NCBI GenBank assembly: GCA_903828535.1
Contig: CAIKMN010000003.1
Coordinates: 124,001-188,000 of the forward strand
From: an uncultured Curvibacter sp.
GTDB lineage: Bacteria; Pseudomonadota; Gammaproteobacteria; Burkholderiales; Burkholderiaceae_C
Length of the DNA stretch: 64,000 nucleotides
Direction: 5' to 3'
Shown here one piece after another: positions 7,466-17,186 of the stretch. The stretch's first letter is position 1. Each line of letters opens with the position of its first letter. Under the pieces are notes generated by a model that worked only from the letters and a program-made list of their open reading frames with translations, was not told where the DNA came from and searched no databases. Position numbers and translations under genes: made by a program.

Positions 7466-9604
7466 TTAGGCTTTGCTCAACACCTCAGCGGTGATGGGCA
7501 GGCTGCGCACGCGCTTGCCTGTCAGCGTGGCCACCGCGTTGGCGATGGCAGGGCCAATCACCGCCGTGGCGGGCTCACCAATGCCGCCGGGCTTTTCGCT
7601 GCTCTTCACGAGGATGACGTCGACGTGAGGGGCTTCGTAAGCGCGAATCGGCTCGTAGGTGTTGAAGTTTTGCTCTTGCACTTCGCCGTTCTTGATGTGG
7701 ATTCGGTTCTTCAAGGCGGGGCCCATGCCCAAAATGATGGCGCCTTGAACTTGTGCTTCCACGGTGTCGGGGTTGATCAACATGCCAGCGTCGACCGCCA
7801 CTGTGACCTTGTGCACGCGGACCACGCCGTTGGTGACACTGACTTCAGCCACTTGCGCCATGTAGGTGTCGTAACCTTCCATCAAGGCAATGCCGTGGGC
7901 ACGGCCAGCAGGCAGGGGCTTGCCCCAACCGGCTTTTTCAGCGGCCAGCTTCAGCACATTGGCGTGGCGGGGGCTGTTTTGGAGCAAAGCCATGCGATAA
8001 GCATAGGGGTCTTTGCCAGCGGCCTTGGCCATTTCGTCAATGAAGCTTTCATTGGCGAAGGCGTTGTGGTTGTGGCTCACGGCGCGCATGTAACCGACAC
8101 GAGCACCGGTGTCGTGGATCATCAGGTCGAACTTGGCGTTCGGGATGTTGTAACCCGGCACAGCGGCTTCGACCATGAACGGATCCAAGGTGTCTTTTGG
8201 CAAGCCGAAGGCACGTTGGGTCACCGATTGTGAGCCCACCTTGAATTCATAAGCCACGGGCATGCCAGACTTGTCCATCGCGCCCTTCAGTTGGTTCACG
8301 GCCATAGGACGGTAGAAGTCGTGGGTCATGTCGTCTTCGCGGGACCACACCAGCTTGACGGGTTTGCCAACTGATTTTGAGATTTGAGCCGCTTGAACAA
8401 TGAAGTCCAACTCAATGCGACGGCCAAAACCGCCGCCCAAGTAAGTGGTCTTCAAAGTGATGTCTTCGGGCTTGACGCCGAGGGCAGCGGCCACCGAACC
8501 TTGAGCACCTTGCTGGAACTGGGTGGGGCCGACCAAGGTCACTTTGTCGCCTTTGACGTCGGCGGTAAAGTTCATGGGCTCCAGTGGTGAGTGCGATTGC
8601 CAGTACTGAAGGTACTCGGCTTGCAATGTTTTGGCGGCGCCCTTCATGGCTTCGTCCACGTTGCCGACAGGCTTGGTGATTTCAATCACTTTGCCTGAAG
8701 CGATGGCCTTGCGGGTGCCCGCAAAAGCGCTTTCGTCGCTGAGGTTGGCGCCAGCGCCACGGTCCCAAGTCACGGTCAAAGTGTCTTTGGCTTTCTTGGC
8801 GCGCCACCAGGTGTCGGCCACGACGGCAACGCCGTCCGCGATCTTGACCACGGCGATCACGCCAGGCATGGCCTTGGCTTTGGAGTCGTCAAAGCTGACG
8901 GGTGTGCCGCCAATCACGGGGCACTGAGCCAACGCAGCGTAGACCATGCCAGGCAAAGTGGCGTCGATACCGAATTGAGCAGTGCCGTTGGTCTTGATCA
9001 TCAGGTCCACTCGGGGGGCACGGGTGCCCACCAAACGGAAGTCCTTGGGGTCTTTCAACGCCACTTTTTCGGGGACGGGCAGTTTAGAAGCCGCATCGGC
9101 CAATTCGCCATAGGTCGCGGTTTTGCCGCCGGGGCCGGACACGATGCCGCGGCTGGAGGTGAGCTGGCTCTTGTCGACGCCCCATTTAGCGGCGGCGGCA
9201 GAAAACAACATTTCACGCACTTGGGCGCCTGCGACGCGCAATTTTTCCCAGCCGTCACGCACCGAGGTGGAACCACCGGTGATTTGAGCACCCAACAAAG
9301 CGTTGACATACACCGCAGCAGGGGGTGCGGAGACGACGTTGACTTGGTCCAAGTCAACGTTCAGTTCTTCAGCCACCAGCATCGACATCGAGGTGTAAAC
9401 GCCTTGACCCATTTCAGAGTGAGCGTTCAACAAGGTGATGCTGTTGTCGTCGCCGATGTGCACCCAAGCGTTGGGTGTGTGAACGGTGCCAGCGGCCATG
9501 GATTTGCCAGCCACAACGGGCAGGCTCATGGCGAGCATCAAGCCACCGGCGGAGGTGGAGCTGGTTTTCAGGAAGCCGCGACGCGAGGTTTGTGTTTCGA
9601 TCAT
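7466..9604 (-). CDS. Molybdopterin-binding large subunit, xanthine dehydrogenase family (IorB/CoxL-like)
   Basis: This is the molybdenum-cofactor subunit of a xanthine-dehydrogenase-family hydroxylase or aldehyde oxidase. The 712-residue length and the Tat signal (TSRRGFLKTSSTS near residues 5-17) fit the membrane-linked or periplasmic IorB type. Visible family segments are LLNAHSEMGQGVYTSMSMLVAEEL near 60, TYLGGGFGRRIELDF near 390, and the C-terminal KPGGIGEPATAVIGPAIANA, where Glu is the catalytic base in relatives. I chose ATG 9604 because GGAG lies 8 bp before it; a start at 9631 would run into the upstream gene. It follows the 2Fe-2S subunit by 19 bp. The substrate cannot be told. Confidence 0.9.
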   Translation of the reverse strand: MIETQTSRRGFLKTSSTSAGGLMLAMSLPVVAGKSMAAGTVHTPNAWVHIGDDNSITLLNAHSEMGQGVYTSMSMLVAEELNVDLDQVNVVSAPPAAVYVNALLGAQITGGSTSVRDGWEKLRVAGAQVREMLFSAAAAKWGVDKSQLTSSRGIVSGPGGKTATYGELADAASKLPVPEKVALKDPKDFRLVGTRAPRVDLMIKTNGTAQFGIDATLPGMVYAALAQCPVIGGTPVSFDDSKAKAMPGVIAVVKIADGVAVVADTWWRAKKAKDTLTVTWDRGAGANLSDESAFAGTRKAIASGKVIEITKPVGNVDEAMKGAAKTLQAEYLQYWQSHSPLEPMNFTADVKGDKVTLVGPTQFQQGAQGSVAAALGVKPEDITLKTTYLGGGFGRRIELDFIVQAAQISKSVGKPVKLVWSREDDMTHDFYRPMAVNQLKGAMDKSGMPVAYEFKVGSQSVTQRAFGLPKDTLDPFMVEAAVPGYNIPNAKFDLMIHDTGARVGYMRAVSHNHNAFANESFIDEMAKAAGKDPYAYRMALLQNSPRHANVLKLAAEKAGWGKPLPAGRAHGIALMEGYDTYMAQVAEVSVTNGVVRVHKVTVAVDAGMLINPDTVEAQVQGAIILGMGPALKNRIHIKNGEVQEQNFNTYEPIRAYEAPHVDVILVKSSEKPGGIGEPATAVIGPAIANAVATLTGKRVRSLPITAEVLSKA

Positions 9605-9623
9605 GTAAGTTCTCCGTCCTTGA

Positions 9624-10091
9624 TTAAGCATTGCGCATCAAAGCGGCGGCATCATGGATGGCGGCGCGCATGCGTTGGTAGGTGCCGCAACGGCAGATGT
9701 TGCCGCTCATGGCAGCGTCGATGTCGGCGTCGGTTGGGTTCTTGTTGGTTTCCAACAGAGCCGCTGCGCTCATCAATTGACCCGATTGGCAGTAGCCGCA
9801 CTGAGGAACTTGGTGTTGAATCCAGGTCATTTGGAGTGGGTGCAGTTTGCCGTTGGTGCCCAAACCTTCGATGGTCGCCACCGATTTGCCGGCCACCGAA
9901 GCCAAAGGAGTTTGGCAAGAACGCACGGGCTGGCCGTTGACGTGCACGGTGCAAGCGCCGCACAGTGCGGCGCCGCAACCAAATTTGGTGCCGGTCATGC
10001 CCAGCTCGTCACGCAGCACCCACAACAAGGGGGTGTCTGTCTCGGCACTGGCCTTGGCAGCCTTGCCATTCACTTTGAACTCAACGCTCAT
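9624..10091 (-). CDS. 2Fe-2S subunit of the molybdenum hydroxylase (IorA/CoxS-like)
   Basis: A 155-residue protein with two [2Fe-2S] domains. The plant-type ferredoxin cluster uses Cys39, Cys44, Cys47 and Cys59 ([14 protein letters not shown]). The second, all-helical domain uses Cys98, Cys101, Cys133 and Cys135 (CGYCQSGQ and CRCGTYQR). It hands electrons from the molybdenum site to an outside acceptor. It starts the two-gene unit; no FAD subunit gene (CoxM type) and no chaperone gene is adjacent, as in isoquinoline oxidoreductase-type enzymes. The 142 bp upstream separates it from the divergent cation efflux gene. Confidence 0.93.
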   Translation of the reverse strand: MSVEFKVNGKAAKASAETDTPLLWVLRDELGMTGTKFGCGAALCGACTVHVNGQPVRSCQTPLASVAGKSVATIEGLGTNGKLHPLQMTWIQHQVPQCGYCQSGQLMSAAALLETNKNPTDADIDAAMSGNICRCGTYQRMRAAIHDAAALMRNA

Positions 10092-10202
10092 GAAGGATCT
10101 CCTGTATAAAAAACAAAATTCATCGGTATGACATGGATGAGCATATCGAGAAATTTACAATTTGGCATAGTGATTACCCTTGCTCGACAACCTCTCCGGG
10201 CA

Positions 10203-10223
10203 AACCCCAAGGGGTTCATGAAC
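10203..10223. promoter_or_regulatory. Two abutting palindromes before the cation efflux gene
   Basis: AACCCC-AA-GGGGTT (10203-10216) runs into the perfect palindrome GTTCATGAAC (10214-10223), 10 bp before the ATG at 10234. They could be a regulator site or a start-codon hairpin. No regulator gene is nearby. Confidence 0.3.
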
Positions 10224-10233
10224 TTGGATTAAG

Positions 10234-11244
10234 ATGCCACTGCCGACCCAGGTCGCTACCACCCCCTTTATGACCCTTCCTTCCCCGAGTGACCACGCTG
10301 ACGACAGTCAAGAAAGCGCTGCTGCCCGTGCCAAGGCCGCTCAAAAAAGCACTTGGGTCAGTGTGGTTGTCAATTTGGGGCTCAGTTGTGCCCAGGTGAC
10401 CACAGGACTGATCACTTCATCGCAGGCCTTGGTGGCCGATGGGGTTCATTCCCTGTCTGATTTGGTGGCTGATTTTGTGGTTTTGGTGGCCAGTCATCAA
10501 AGCCAAAAAGCCCCCGACGAGGACCATCCCTACGGGCACCATCGCTTTGAAACCGGGGCCTCTTTGGCTTTAGGGCTCCTGTTGCTGGGGGTGGGTGGGG
10601 GCATGTTGTGGCAATCGGTGTTGCGCTTGGAAACCCCAGGCCAAGTGCCCCAGGTTCACATTGCTGCCTTGTGGATGGCCTTGCTGGCTTTGCTTGCCAA
10701 GGAAACGCTGTTTCGTTACATGTTGTCAGTGGCCAAGCGAGTTCGCTCCAGCTTGCTGGTGGCCAACGCTTGGCACGCGCGGTCTGACGCTGCGTCGTCT
10801 TTGGTGGTGGGTTTGGGTATTTTGGGGAACTTACTGGGCTACCCCATTTTCGACCCCATTGCCGCTGCGATTGTGGGCTTCATGGTGGCACGCATGGGCT
10901 GGACTTTTGCCTGGGCCGCCCTGCATGACTTGATGGACCGGTCTGCGGATGAACAAGAGGTCAAATCGATCCGTTTGACCTTGTCTGAAACCCCCGGTGT
11001 TATTGATGTCCACGATGTGCGCACCCGAAAAATGGGCGACATGATCGTCGTCGATGCGCACCTGGAGGTGGATGCGGACATCACCGTCGAGGCCGGCCAC
11101 GACATTGCGGTGGCGGCTCAGCAGCGGGTTTTGAGTCGACACAACGTCATCAGCATGATGACCCACGTTGACCCCCATAAAAGACCCGATTTAGATCACA
11201 TTGAACCGCTCGGTTCGCTTGAGAGTCTGCAAAATGAACGATAA
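10234..11244 (+). CDS. Cation diffusion facilitator family efflux protein
   Basis: A 336-residue inner-membrane transporter of the CDF family, which exports divalent metals such as Zn, Fe, Mn or Co in exchange for protons. About six membrane segments can be seen from residue 40 to 220. Metal-site residues of the family are visible in [13 protein letters not shown] (near residue 69, HxxxD) and [12 protein letters not shown] (HxxxD), and the [10 protein letters not shown] loop is typical. The C-terminal cytoplasmic domain begins near residue 240 ([12 protein letters not shown]). ATG 10234 or ATG 10270 could be the start. The end overlaps the kup start by 11 bp, which implies coupled translation. 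The exact metal cannot be told from sequence. Confidence 0.92.
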   Translation: MPLPTQVATTPFMTLPSPSDHADDSQESAAARAKAAQKSTWVSVVVNLGLSCAQVTTGLITSSQALVADGVHSLSDLVADFVVLVASHQSQKAPDEDHPYGHHRFETGASLALGLLLLGVGGGMLWQSVLRLETPGQVPQVHIAALWMALLALLAKETLFRYMLSVAKRVRSSLLVANAWHARSDAASSLVVGLGILGNLLGYPIFDPIAAAIVGFMVARMGWTFAWAALHDLMDRSADEQEVKSIRLTLSETPGVIDVHDVRTRKMGDMIVVDAHLEVDADITVEAGHDIAVAAQQRVLSRHNVISMMTHVDPHKRPDLDHIEPLGSLESLQNER

Positions 11245-13162
11245 ATCACGCGTTTTTTCAGCCGCCACCAAACCGGTCAAGGAACATGCCGAAGGGCGCC
11301 ATGCCTCTGGTTTGGCGGCCCTTACTTTGGGCGCGCTCGGGGTGGTTTACGGCGACATCGGTACCAGCCCTTTGTACACGGTTCAGGAAATTTTCAAGCC
11401 CGGAACCGGCATTGCATTGGACGCAGTGGGCATCATTGGATCGGTCTCCGCCATTTTTTGGGCCTTGATGCTGATCGTCACTTTTAAGTATGTGGTGCTC
11501 ATTTTGCGGGCCGATAACCGAGGTGAAGGCGGCAGTTTGGCGCTGACCGCTTTGGCCGCGATGACGGTCCGTCACAAACCCAAATTGCGATTGGCTTTGC
11601 TAACCGTTGGCGTCTTTGGGGCCACCCTTTTTTACGGCGACAGCATCATCACACCGGCCATTTCGGTGCTCGGGGCTGTCGAAGGCCTCGAAGTCGTGAC
11701 GCCCGGGTTGAAGTCTTTTGTCGTGCCCATTTCATTGGGTGTTTTGTTGGCTTTGTTTCTGATTCAACGCCACGGCACCGCTTTGGTGGGCAAGCTTTTT
11801 GGCCCCGTGATCGGCCTGTGGTTCGCCACGCTGGCGGTGATTGGTGTGATTCACATCGCTCAAGAACCTGGCATTTTGGTGGCACTCAACCCCCTGTACG
11901 CGTTGCACTTTTTGATGGACCGAGGTTGGCAAGTGTTTGCGGCTTTGGGGGCCATTGTGCTGGCGTTAACCGGGGCCGAGGCTTTGTATGCCGACATGGG
12001 TCATTTCGGCCGCAAGCCCATTCAGTTGGCTTGGCTGGGTTTGGTCATGCCCGCCTTGGCCTTGAACTACATGGGCCAAGGGGCCTTGTTGATGCACGAT
12101 GCCAGTGCCATAGAGAATCCTTTTTTCAAAATGTTCCCGACCGAATGGGTCATGCCCATGGTGGTATTGGCCACTTTGGCCGCCATCATTGCGTCCCAAG
12201 CGGTGATCTCGGGCGCTTTTTCAATGACCAAGCAAGCCATTCAATTGGGCTACTTGCCGCGCATGGTGGTGCGCTACACGTCCTCCAAAGAGGCCGGTCA
12301 AATTTATTTACCCGCCGTTAACTGGGCCTTGTTGATGGGCGTGGTGGCCGCGGTGATTGGTTTTGGCAGTTCATCCGCTTTGGCTGGCGCTTATGGCATT
12401 GCTGTCACCATCACCATGTTGATCACCACCTTCATGACCTTCTTTGTGGTGCGTCGACGTTGGCATCTGCCTGCGGTTGTGGCTTGGGGCGCCACCTTGT
12501 TTTTCATGGTCATCGACTTGGCTTTTGTGGCAGGTTGTGCCATCAAATTCTTTGACGGCGGTTGGTTCCCCTTGGCCATGGGCGTGGGCTTGTTTGTGGT
12601 CATGAGCACCTGGTCAAGAGGCCGCGAATTGGTGATGGAAAGCGTCAACAGCGAAGGGTTGGAATTGAAGCCCTTTATTGCTGATTTGCACGTCGAGGGC
12701 ATTAACCGCGTGCCTCGCACAGCGGTTTTTGCTGTGGCCAACCCCAAGTCAGTGCCACAAGCGCTGCTGCACAACTTGAAGCACAACAACGTGCTGCACG
12801 CTTGCAACATTGTGATGACCGTGGTTTTTCATGAAGTCCCTTGGATTCATGAAGACGAACGAATCGAGTTGAAAGCCCTGGGACACAGTTTTTGGAGCCT
12901 GAAGGTGCATTACGGGTTCATGGACTCGCCCGATGTGCCCCATGCGCTCACTTTGTGCCAGGCCAAGGGCCTGCCGGTGAGCCATTTCGAAACCAGCTAT
13001 TTCCTGAGTCGTGAAACCGTGGTGCCCACGCCGGGTTCGGGCATGGCCGATTGGCGCGAACATTTATTCGCCACCATGAACCGCAATGCCAGTGGCGTGG
13101 TGGAGTTCTTCCGCTTGCCCGACAACGCGGTGGTGGAGTTGGGCACCCGCGTTCAAATTTAA
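11234..13162 (+). CDS. kup: Low-affinity potassium uptake protein Kup
   Basis: Kup is a proton-coupled K+ importer in the inner membrane. The 642-residue length and twelve hydrophobic segments fit. The family signature [17 protein letters not shown] is near residue 34, followed by DNRGEGG near 95 and [19 protein letters not shown] near 136. The hydrophilic C-terminal part (from about residue 480) is also normal. I chose ATG 11234, inside the end of the cation efflux gene (ATGAACGATAA, 11-bp overlap); an earlier start at 11201 would add 11 residues unlike the family. Overlap with a metal efflux gene is uncommon for kup. Confidence 0.96.
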   Translation: MNDKSRVFSAATKPVKEHAEGRHASGLAALTLGALGVVYGDIGTSPLYTVQEIFKPGTGIALDAVGIIGSVSAIFWALMLIVTFKYVVLILRADNRGEGGSLALTALAAMTVRHKPKLRLALLTVGVFGATLFYGDSIITPAISVLGAVEGLEVVTPGLKSFVVPISLGVLLALFLIQRHGTALVGKLFGPVIGLWFATLAVIGVIHIAQEPGILVALNPLYALHFLMDRGWQVFAALGAIVLALTGAEALYADMGHFGRKPIQLAWLGLVMPALALNYMGQGALLMHDASAIENPFFKMFPTEWVMPMVVLATLAAIIASQAVISGAFSMTKQAIQLGYLPRMVVRYTSSKEAGQIYLPAVNWALLMGVVAAVIGFGSSSALAGAYGIAVTITMLITTFMTFFVVRRRWHLPAVVAWGATLFFMVIDLAFVAGCAIKFFDGGWFPLAMGVGLFVVMSTWSRGRELVMESVNSEGLELKPFIADLHVEGINRVPRTAVFAVANPKSVPQALLHNLKHNNVLHACNIVMTVVFHEVPWIHEDERIELKALGHSFWSLKVHYGFMDSPDVPHALTLCQAKGLPVSHFETSYFLSRETVVPTPGSGMADWREHLFATMNRNASGVVEFFRLPDNAVVELGTRVQI

Positions 13163-13214
13163 GTTTCAAAGGGTCCCAATAACCCTGTCCACTCCGTTAA
13201 CCCCATTCAAGGCT

Positions 13215-13889
13215 TTACGGTTTGGCCTTGGCCTGGCACTTGTTTTTGCCGATGTTTTTGTCTTTGTAGCCGCAGCAGGCATTGACCGCACAGGAATTGC
13301 ACTGGGGGCTGCGTGCCGTACAAACATAGCGACCGTGCAAGATCAGCCAGTGGTGGGCATGCACCATATAGGCTTTTGGGATTCTTTTTAACAAAGCCTT
13401 TTCCACCGCCAAGGGTGTTTTCCCAGGGGCCAATTGGGTTCGGTTACTGACCCGAAAAATATGCGTGTCCACCGCCATGGTGGGCTCCCCAAAGGCCACA
13501 TTCAACACCACATTGGCGGTTTTACGGCCCACGCCCGGCAGCGCTTCTAAAGCCTCGCGGTCACGAGGGACTTGGCCGCCATGACGCTCAACCAGCATGG
13601 CGCAAGTGGCCAGCAGGTGCTTGGCTTTGCTGTGATAAAGGCCAATGGTTTTGATGTGTTGTTCTAAGCCATCGAGCCCCAGGTCGAGTATTTTTTGCGG
13701 TGAGTTGGCGACTGCAAACAAACCACGTGTGGCCTTGTTGACGCCGACATCGGTCGCTTGGGCAGACAGGAGGACAGCGGTCAGCAGTTCAAAATGATTG
13801 CTGTATTCCAGCTCGGTTCTGGGCTCGGGGTTCGCCGCTTGAAGGGTTGCAAAAAAGGTCTCGATTTGGGGCTTTTTCATAGGCGACAA
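13215..13889 (-). CDS. nth: Endonuclease III
   Basis: Nth removes oxidised pyrimidines and cuts the abasic site in base excision repair. The helix-hairpin-helix LPGVGRKTANVV holds the catalytic lysine, and the catalytic Asp is in MAVDTHIFRVSNR. The [4Fe-4S] loop near the C-terminus follows the family spacing C-x6-C-x2-C-x5-C (CTARSPQCNSCAVNACC). Length 224 includes a short Lys-rich tail after the cluster. The start may be TTG 13889 or ATG 13880; neither has a strong ribosome site. It is convergent with kup and divergent from the aminotransferase. Confidence 0.96.
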   Translation of the reverse strand: MSPMKKPQIETFFATLQAANPEPRTELEYSNHFELLTAVLLSAQATDVGVNKATRGLFAVANSPQKILDLGLDGLEQHIKTIGLYHSKAKHLLATCAMLVERHGGQVPRDREALEALPGVGRKTANVVLNVAFGEPTMAVDTHIFRVSNRTQLAPGKTPLAVEKALLKRIPKAYMVHAHHWLILHGRYVCTARSPQCNSCAVNACCGYKDKNIGKNKCQAKAKP

Positions 13890-13934
13890 TCATGCCTGAA
13901 ACCCTTCATTACAAAAGCCCAACCCCTCAACGCC

Positions 13935-15179
13935 ATGAGTTCTGCTTCAATCCAAGCCACCCCTGCAGGTTTTGTTCAATTTGCTGACCGCCTGAAGAAC
14001 GTCGAGACTTCGGCCATCCGGGAGTTGTTCAAGCTCTTGGGCAAGCCCGGCATCATCAGCTTTGCTGGCGGCTTCCCCGACAGCGCCTTGTTTGATGTCG
14101 AGGGCATTCGTGAAGCCAGCCAGCAAGCCTTGATCGAACAACCTGGTGCCGCCCTGCAATACGGTGCCACGGAAGGTTTTAACCCACTTCGTGAGGAATT
14201 AGCGGCCTTCATGCAAAGCAAGGGCGTTCACTCGCTTCAGCCTCAGGATTTGATCGTCACCACGGGCAGCCAGCAGGCCCTGGACTTGCTGGGCAAAACC
14301 TTGATCAGCCCCGGTGACAAAGTGATCGTCGAAGGCCCGACTTTCTTGGCCACGATCCAGTGCTTTCGTTTGTATGGGGCCGAGCTGATCAGCGCCCCCA
14401 TCGACGCCGACGGTGTGCAGACCGACCGCTTAGAGGCCTTGATCGCGGAGCATAAACCCAAGTTCGTTTACTTGATCCCGACCTTTGGAAATCCCAGCGG
14501 GGGGCTGCTGAGCTTGGCGCGTCGTCGCAAGGTCTTGGAATTGGCGCTGCGTTACAACACCCTCATTGTCGAAGACGACCCCTATGGCGACTTGTACTTT
14601 GGCGAGGCGCCTCCCCCCAGCTTGCTGGCACTGAGCGAGCAGGTCCCAGGCAGTCGTGAGGCCTTGGTGCACTGCGGCTCCTTGTCCAAAGTGTTGTCGC
14701 CTGGCCTGCGTGTGGGCTGGATGGTGGCGCCACCGGCTTTGCTGGCCGCCGCCACGATGTGCAAGCAATTCAGTGATGCCCACACAAGCACCTTTGCCCA
14801 AGCCACGGCCGCGGCCTATTTGAAGTCAGGCCGCATGCCTGCGACCTTGGCCCGGGTGCGTTCAGTTTATGCCGAACGCGCTCAGGCCATGGGACAAGCC
14901 CTGAAGCAACGTTTGGGAGGCACCCTGGCGTTTGTCGCGCCCCAAGGCGGTCTTTTCGTGTGGGCCCGGTTGACCGGACAAGACGGCGCCTTGACAGACG
15001 GCGCGACCTTCGCTAAACAAGCCATTGAACAGGGTGTGGCCTTCGTGCCAGGGGCCCCTTTTTACTGCGCTGAGCCCGACTTATCGACCCTGCGACTGTC
15101 GTTTGCCACCGCCGACATCGGCCAAATTGAAGAAGGCGTCGCGCGCCTAAGCCGAGCTGTTGCTAGGCATTCCAATTAA
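13935..15179 (+). CDS. PLP-dependent aminotransferase (class I/II, 2-aminoadipate/LysN type)
   Basis: A 414-residue fold-type I aminotransferase in the cytoplasm. The N-terminal IISFAGGFPDSALFD and QYGATEGFNPLREELA are typical of the 2-aminoadipate transaminase and MocR-related group. The cofactor lysine is in HCGSLSKVLSPGLRVGW near residue 260, and NPSGGLLSLARRRKVLELA lies before it. No DNA-binding domain is attached. The start ATG 13935 was chosen because the longer open frame from 13758 overlaps nth and adds unrelated residues. Likely substrates are aromatic or branched amino acids or 2-aminoadipate, but specificity is not visible. It overlaps the convergent MFS gene by 4 bp. Confidence 0.88.
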   Translation: MSSASIQATPAGFVQFADRLKNVETSAIRELFKLLGKPGIISFAGGFPDSALFDVEGIREASQQALIEQPGAALQYGATEGFNPLREELAAFMQSKGVHSLQPQDLIVTTGSQQALDLLGKTLISPGDKVIVEGPTFLATIQCFRLYGAELISAPIDADGVQTDRLEALIAEHKPKFVYLIPTFGNPSGGLLSLARRRKVLELALRYNTLIVEDDPYGDLYFGEAPPPSLLALSEQVPGSREALVHCGSLSKVLSPGLRVGWMVAPPALLAAATMCKQFSDAHTSTFAQATAAAYLKSGRMPATLARVRSVYAERAQAMGQALKQRLGGTLAFVAPQGGLFVWARLTGQDGALTDGATFAKQAIEQGVAFVPGAPFYCAEPDLSTLRLSFATADIGQIEEGVARLSRAVARHSN

Positions 15180-16435
15180 GCCGAGCGCTCGGCAATCATC
15201 GAAGCGGCGCGGGGCAGGCGCTGAAAAGCCAACGCCCCGATCAAGAGTAAAACCGCAATCGCCAGGTTGACCGACCGGTATATTGGCCAGCCTTGGCTCT
15301 GAGCCCAAGACGCGACCGCTCCGGTGATGCCCTGCATGAAAGCGACGCCTAAAAACATGGACATGGTGAACAAGGCCATGGCCCGGCCAATTTGCTGGGG
15401 GGTGTAGGACGCCCGCACATCGGCGTATTGCAGCACCATGTAGCCACCACTCAGGGCAATCAGAAAGCAGGTGACGACGCTGACCCAAGCCGAGGGCGAC
15501 ACGGCCAATACCAAGTAGCCCACTGCCGTGCCGACCGTGGCCTGCACAATCAATCGGCGTCGGTTCAAGCCATGCACCGACACGCGCCCAAAAAACGGCG
15601 GACTGAACAAGCCCAGCACCGAGAAGGCCAAAGCGACTTGACCCGCCTCGCTCAAGCTGAAGTCAAGTTGCTGCATCAGCATGGGGCCCAGCCACAGACC
15701 CCGCAGCGTCATGAAAGAGGCGTAGGTCATGCTGCCCAGCAGCAAGATGCCGAGGGTCTGAGGCGCCAAAATCAGCGCTTTGAATTCAGACCAAATCTCG
15801 GCTCGGGTGGGGTAACCCGCAGGCAAGGTGTGTTGACCTTGATTCGGCTCCGGGTTGTTTTTTTCTTCTTGCACCTGCCAATAAATCGCAGCCATCGCAA
15901 ACACCGAGCCAATGCCCAACACCACAAAACCAGCGCGCCACGAGTCGTGTTCGATCAGCCAAGCCAAGGGGGAGCCGGTGAACAGCATACCGACGCCGCC
16001 CACGCCCAACACCAACCCCGAAACAGCGGCAAATTCCTGCGGACGAAAGCGTTTGGCAATGAACACGGTACAGACCAAAAAAGCCGGCGCACAGCCCATC
16101 CCAATCAGCACCTGAGCCACCACCAGCCAAGCAAAGCTGGGCGCCAAGAAAGAAAGTACGGCGCCGACGATGGTCAGCGGCATGGCGAACAGAACCGTGC
16201 GCCGAATGCCATACCGGTCAATGCCGATGCCCATCAAAATTTGCGGCAATCCAAAGGCGAAATGAAAGCTGGCGGCAAACAGACCCAGGTCGCTCGCAAG
16301 CAAGCCAAATTCGTTTTGCACAGCGGGCGCCATCAAAGCCGCCACGCTGCGATAGCCTTGGCTGACGGTGAAGCCCAGGCCCAAACAAGTCAGCATGATC
16401 CACAAGGTGCGGCGGTGTGGGGTGATGGCGGTCAT
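15176..16435 (-). CDS. Major facilitator superfamily transporter
   Basis: A 419-residue inner-membrane protein with about twelve hydrophobic segments in two halves. The MFS loop motif between segments 2 and 3 appears as GIGIDRYGIRRTV near residue 72. The N-terminal half has the GYRSVAALMAP and IGMGCAPAFLVCTVFIAKRF text seen in CynX/NarK-like drug or anion exporters and in putative permeases of unknown substrate. It sits 19 bp after serB on the same strand and could be cotranscribed with mfd-serB. No substrate can be assigned. Confidence 0.85.
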   Translation of the reverse strand: MTAITPHRRTLWIMLTCLGLGFTVSQGYRSVAALMAPAVQNEFGLLASDLGLFAASFHFAFGLPQILMGIGIDRYGIRRTVLFAMPLTIVGAVLSFLAPSFAWLVVAQVLIGMGCAPAFLVCTVFIAKRFRPQEFAAVSGLVLGVGGVGMLFTGSPLAWLIEHDSWRAGFVVLGIGSVFAMAAIYWQVQEEKNNPEPNQGQHTLPAGYPTRAEIWSEFKALILAPQTLGILLLGSMTYASFMTLRGLWLGPMLMQQLDFSLSEAGQVALAFSVLGLFSPPFFGRVSVHGLNRRRLIVQATVGTAVGYLVLAVSPSAWVSVVTCFLIALSGGYMVLQYADVRASYTPQQIGRAMALFTMSMFLGVAFMQGITGAVASWAQSQGWPIYRSVNLAIAVLLLIGALAFQRLPRAASMIAERSA

Positions 16436-16454
16436 GTCCGTGTTGCCTTTGGAT

Positions 16455-17174
16455 TCAGGTCAGCTCAAGCAAGCGGTCCAAGCCGCCTTGGTTGATGGCC
16501 ACCATGGCCTGCTCGCGCACCTTGGGTTTGGCGTGGTAAGCCACCGACAAACCGGCGACCCCCATCATCGGCAAGTCGTTGGCACCGTCGCCCATGGCAA
16601 TGCATTGTGCGGGCGAAATGCGCATCAGACTGGTCACTTCCAGCAAGGTTCGGCGCTTCTCCGCGCCGTCGCAAATGTCACCCCAGCATTGAGGCACCAA
16701 GGTGCCAGTGAGTCGCCCTTGCGTGTCGGTGGCCAATTCATTGGCGCGCACAAAATCGATGTTCAGTCGGTCGGCCACCGCGTTGGCAAAGTAGGTAAAA
16801 CCACCGCTCACCAACAACACCTTGAGGCCGGCAGCTTGGCAGGCTTGTACCAAATTTTGCGCGCCGGGGTTGAGTTGCAGACGGTGCTCTAAAACCGATT
16901 GCAAATGACCGACTGGCACGCCCTTCAACAAGGCCAGCCGCCGCTGCAAGCTGTCTTTGAAATCGGCAATCTCTCCCCGCATGGCCGCCTCCGTGATCGC
17001 CGCGACTTCGGCTTTGAGGCCTGCGGCGTCGGCCACTTCGTCAATGCACTCGATGTTGATGAGGGTCGAGTCCATGTCGAATGCAATCAAGCGGTAGTCG
17101 CTCAAACGGAAAGGCCTGTGCAGGTTTTGCACGACCAAGCCGGGGGGGGTTGAGGAAAGGGCGGTTTCTGTCAT
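16455..17174 (-). CDS. serB: Phosphoserine phosphatase
   Basis: SerB hydrolyses phosphoserine to serine, the last step of serine synthesis. HAD motif I is DMDSTLI near residue 33, motif II is VSGG, and motifs III/IV appear as the lysine region and MGDGANDLPMMGVAG. The following ECIDEVADAAG text is specific for SerB. At 239 residues it lacks the N-terminal ACT domain of the enterobacterial protein. It starts 12 bp after the mfd stop on the same strand. Confidence 0.96.
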   Translation of the reverse strand: MTETALSSTPPGLVVQNLHRPFRLSDYRLIAFDMDSTLINIECIDEVADAAGLKAEVAAITEAAMRGEIADFKDSLQRRLALLKGVPVGHLQSVLEHRLQLNPGAQNLVQACQAAGLKVLLVSGGFTYFANAVADRLNIDFVRANELATDTQGRLTGTLVPQCWGDICDGAEKRRTLLEVTSLMRISPAQCIAMGDGANDLPMMGVAGLSVAYHAKPKVREQAMVAINQGGLDRLLELT

Positions 17175-17186
17175 GGTTCGTTGGCT

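Noticed and set aside
11201-11233. Earlier start of kup
   Set aside because: It would add eleven residues not typical for the family and extend the overlap with the cation efflux gene.
15392-16495. 367-codon plus-strand open frame opposite the MFS gene
   Set aside because: The minus-strand frame has clear membrane segments and an MFS motif, while this one is His/Gln-rich shadow text.
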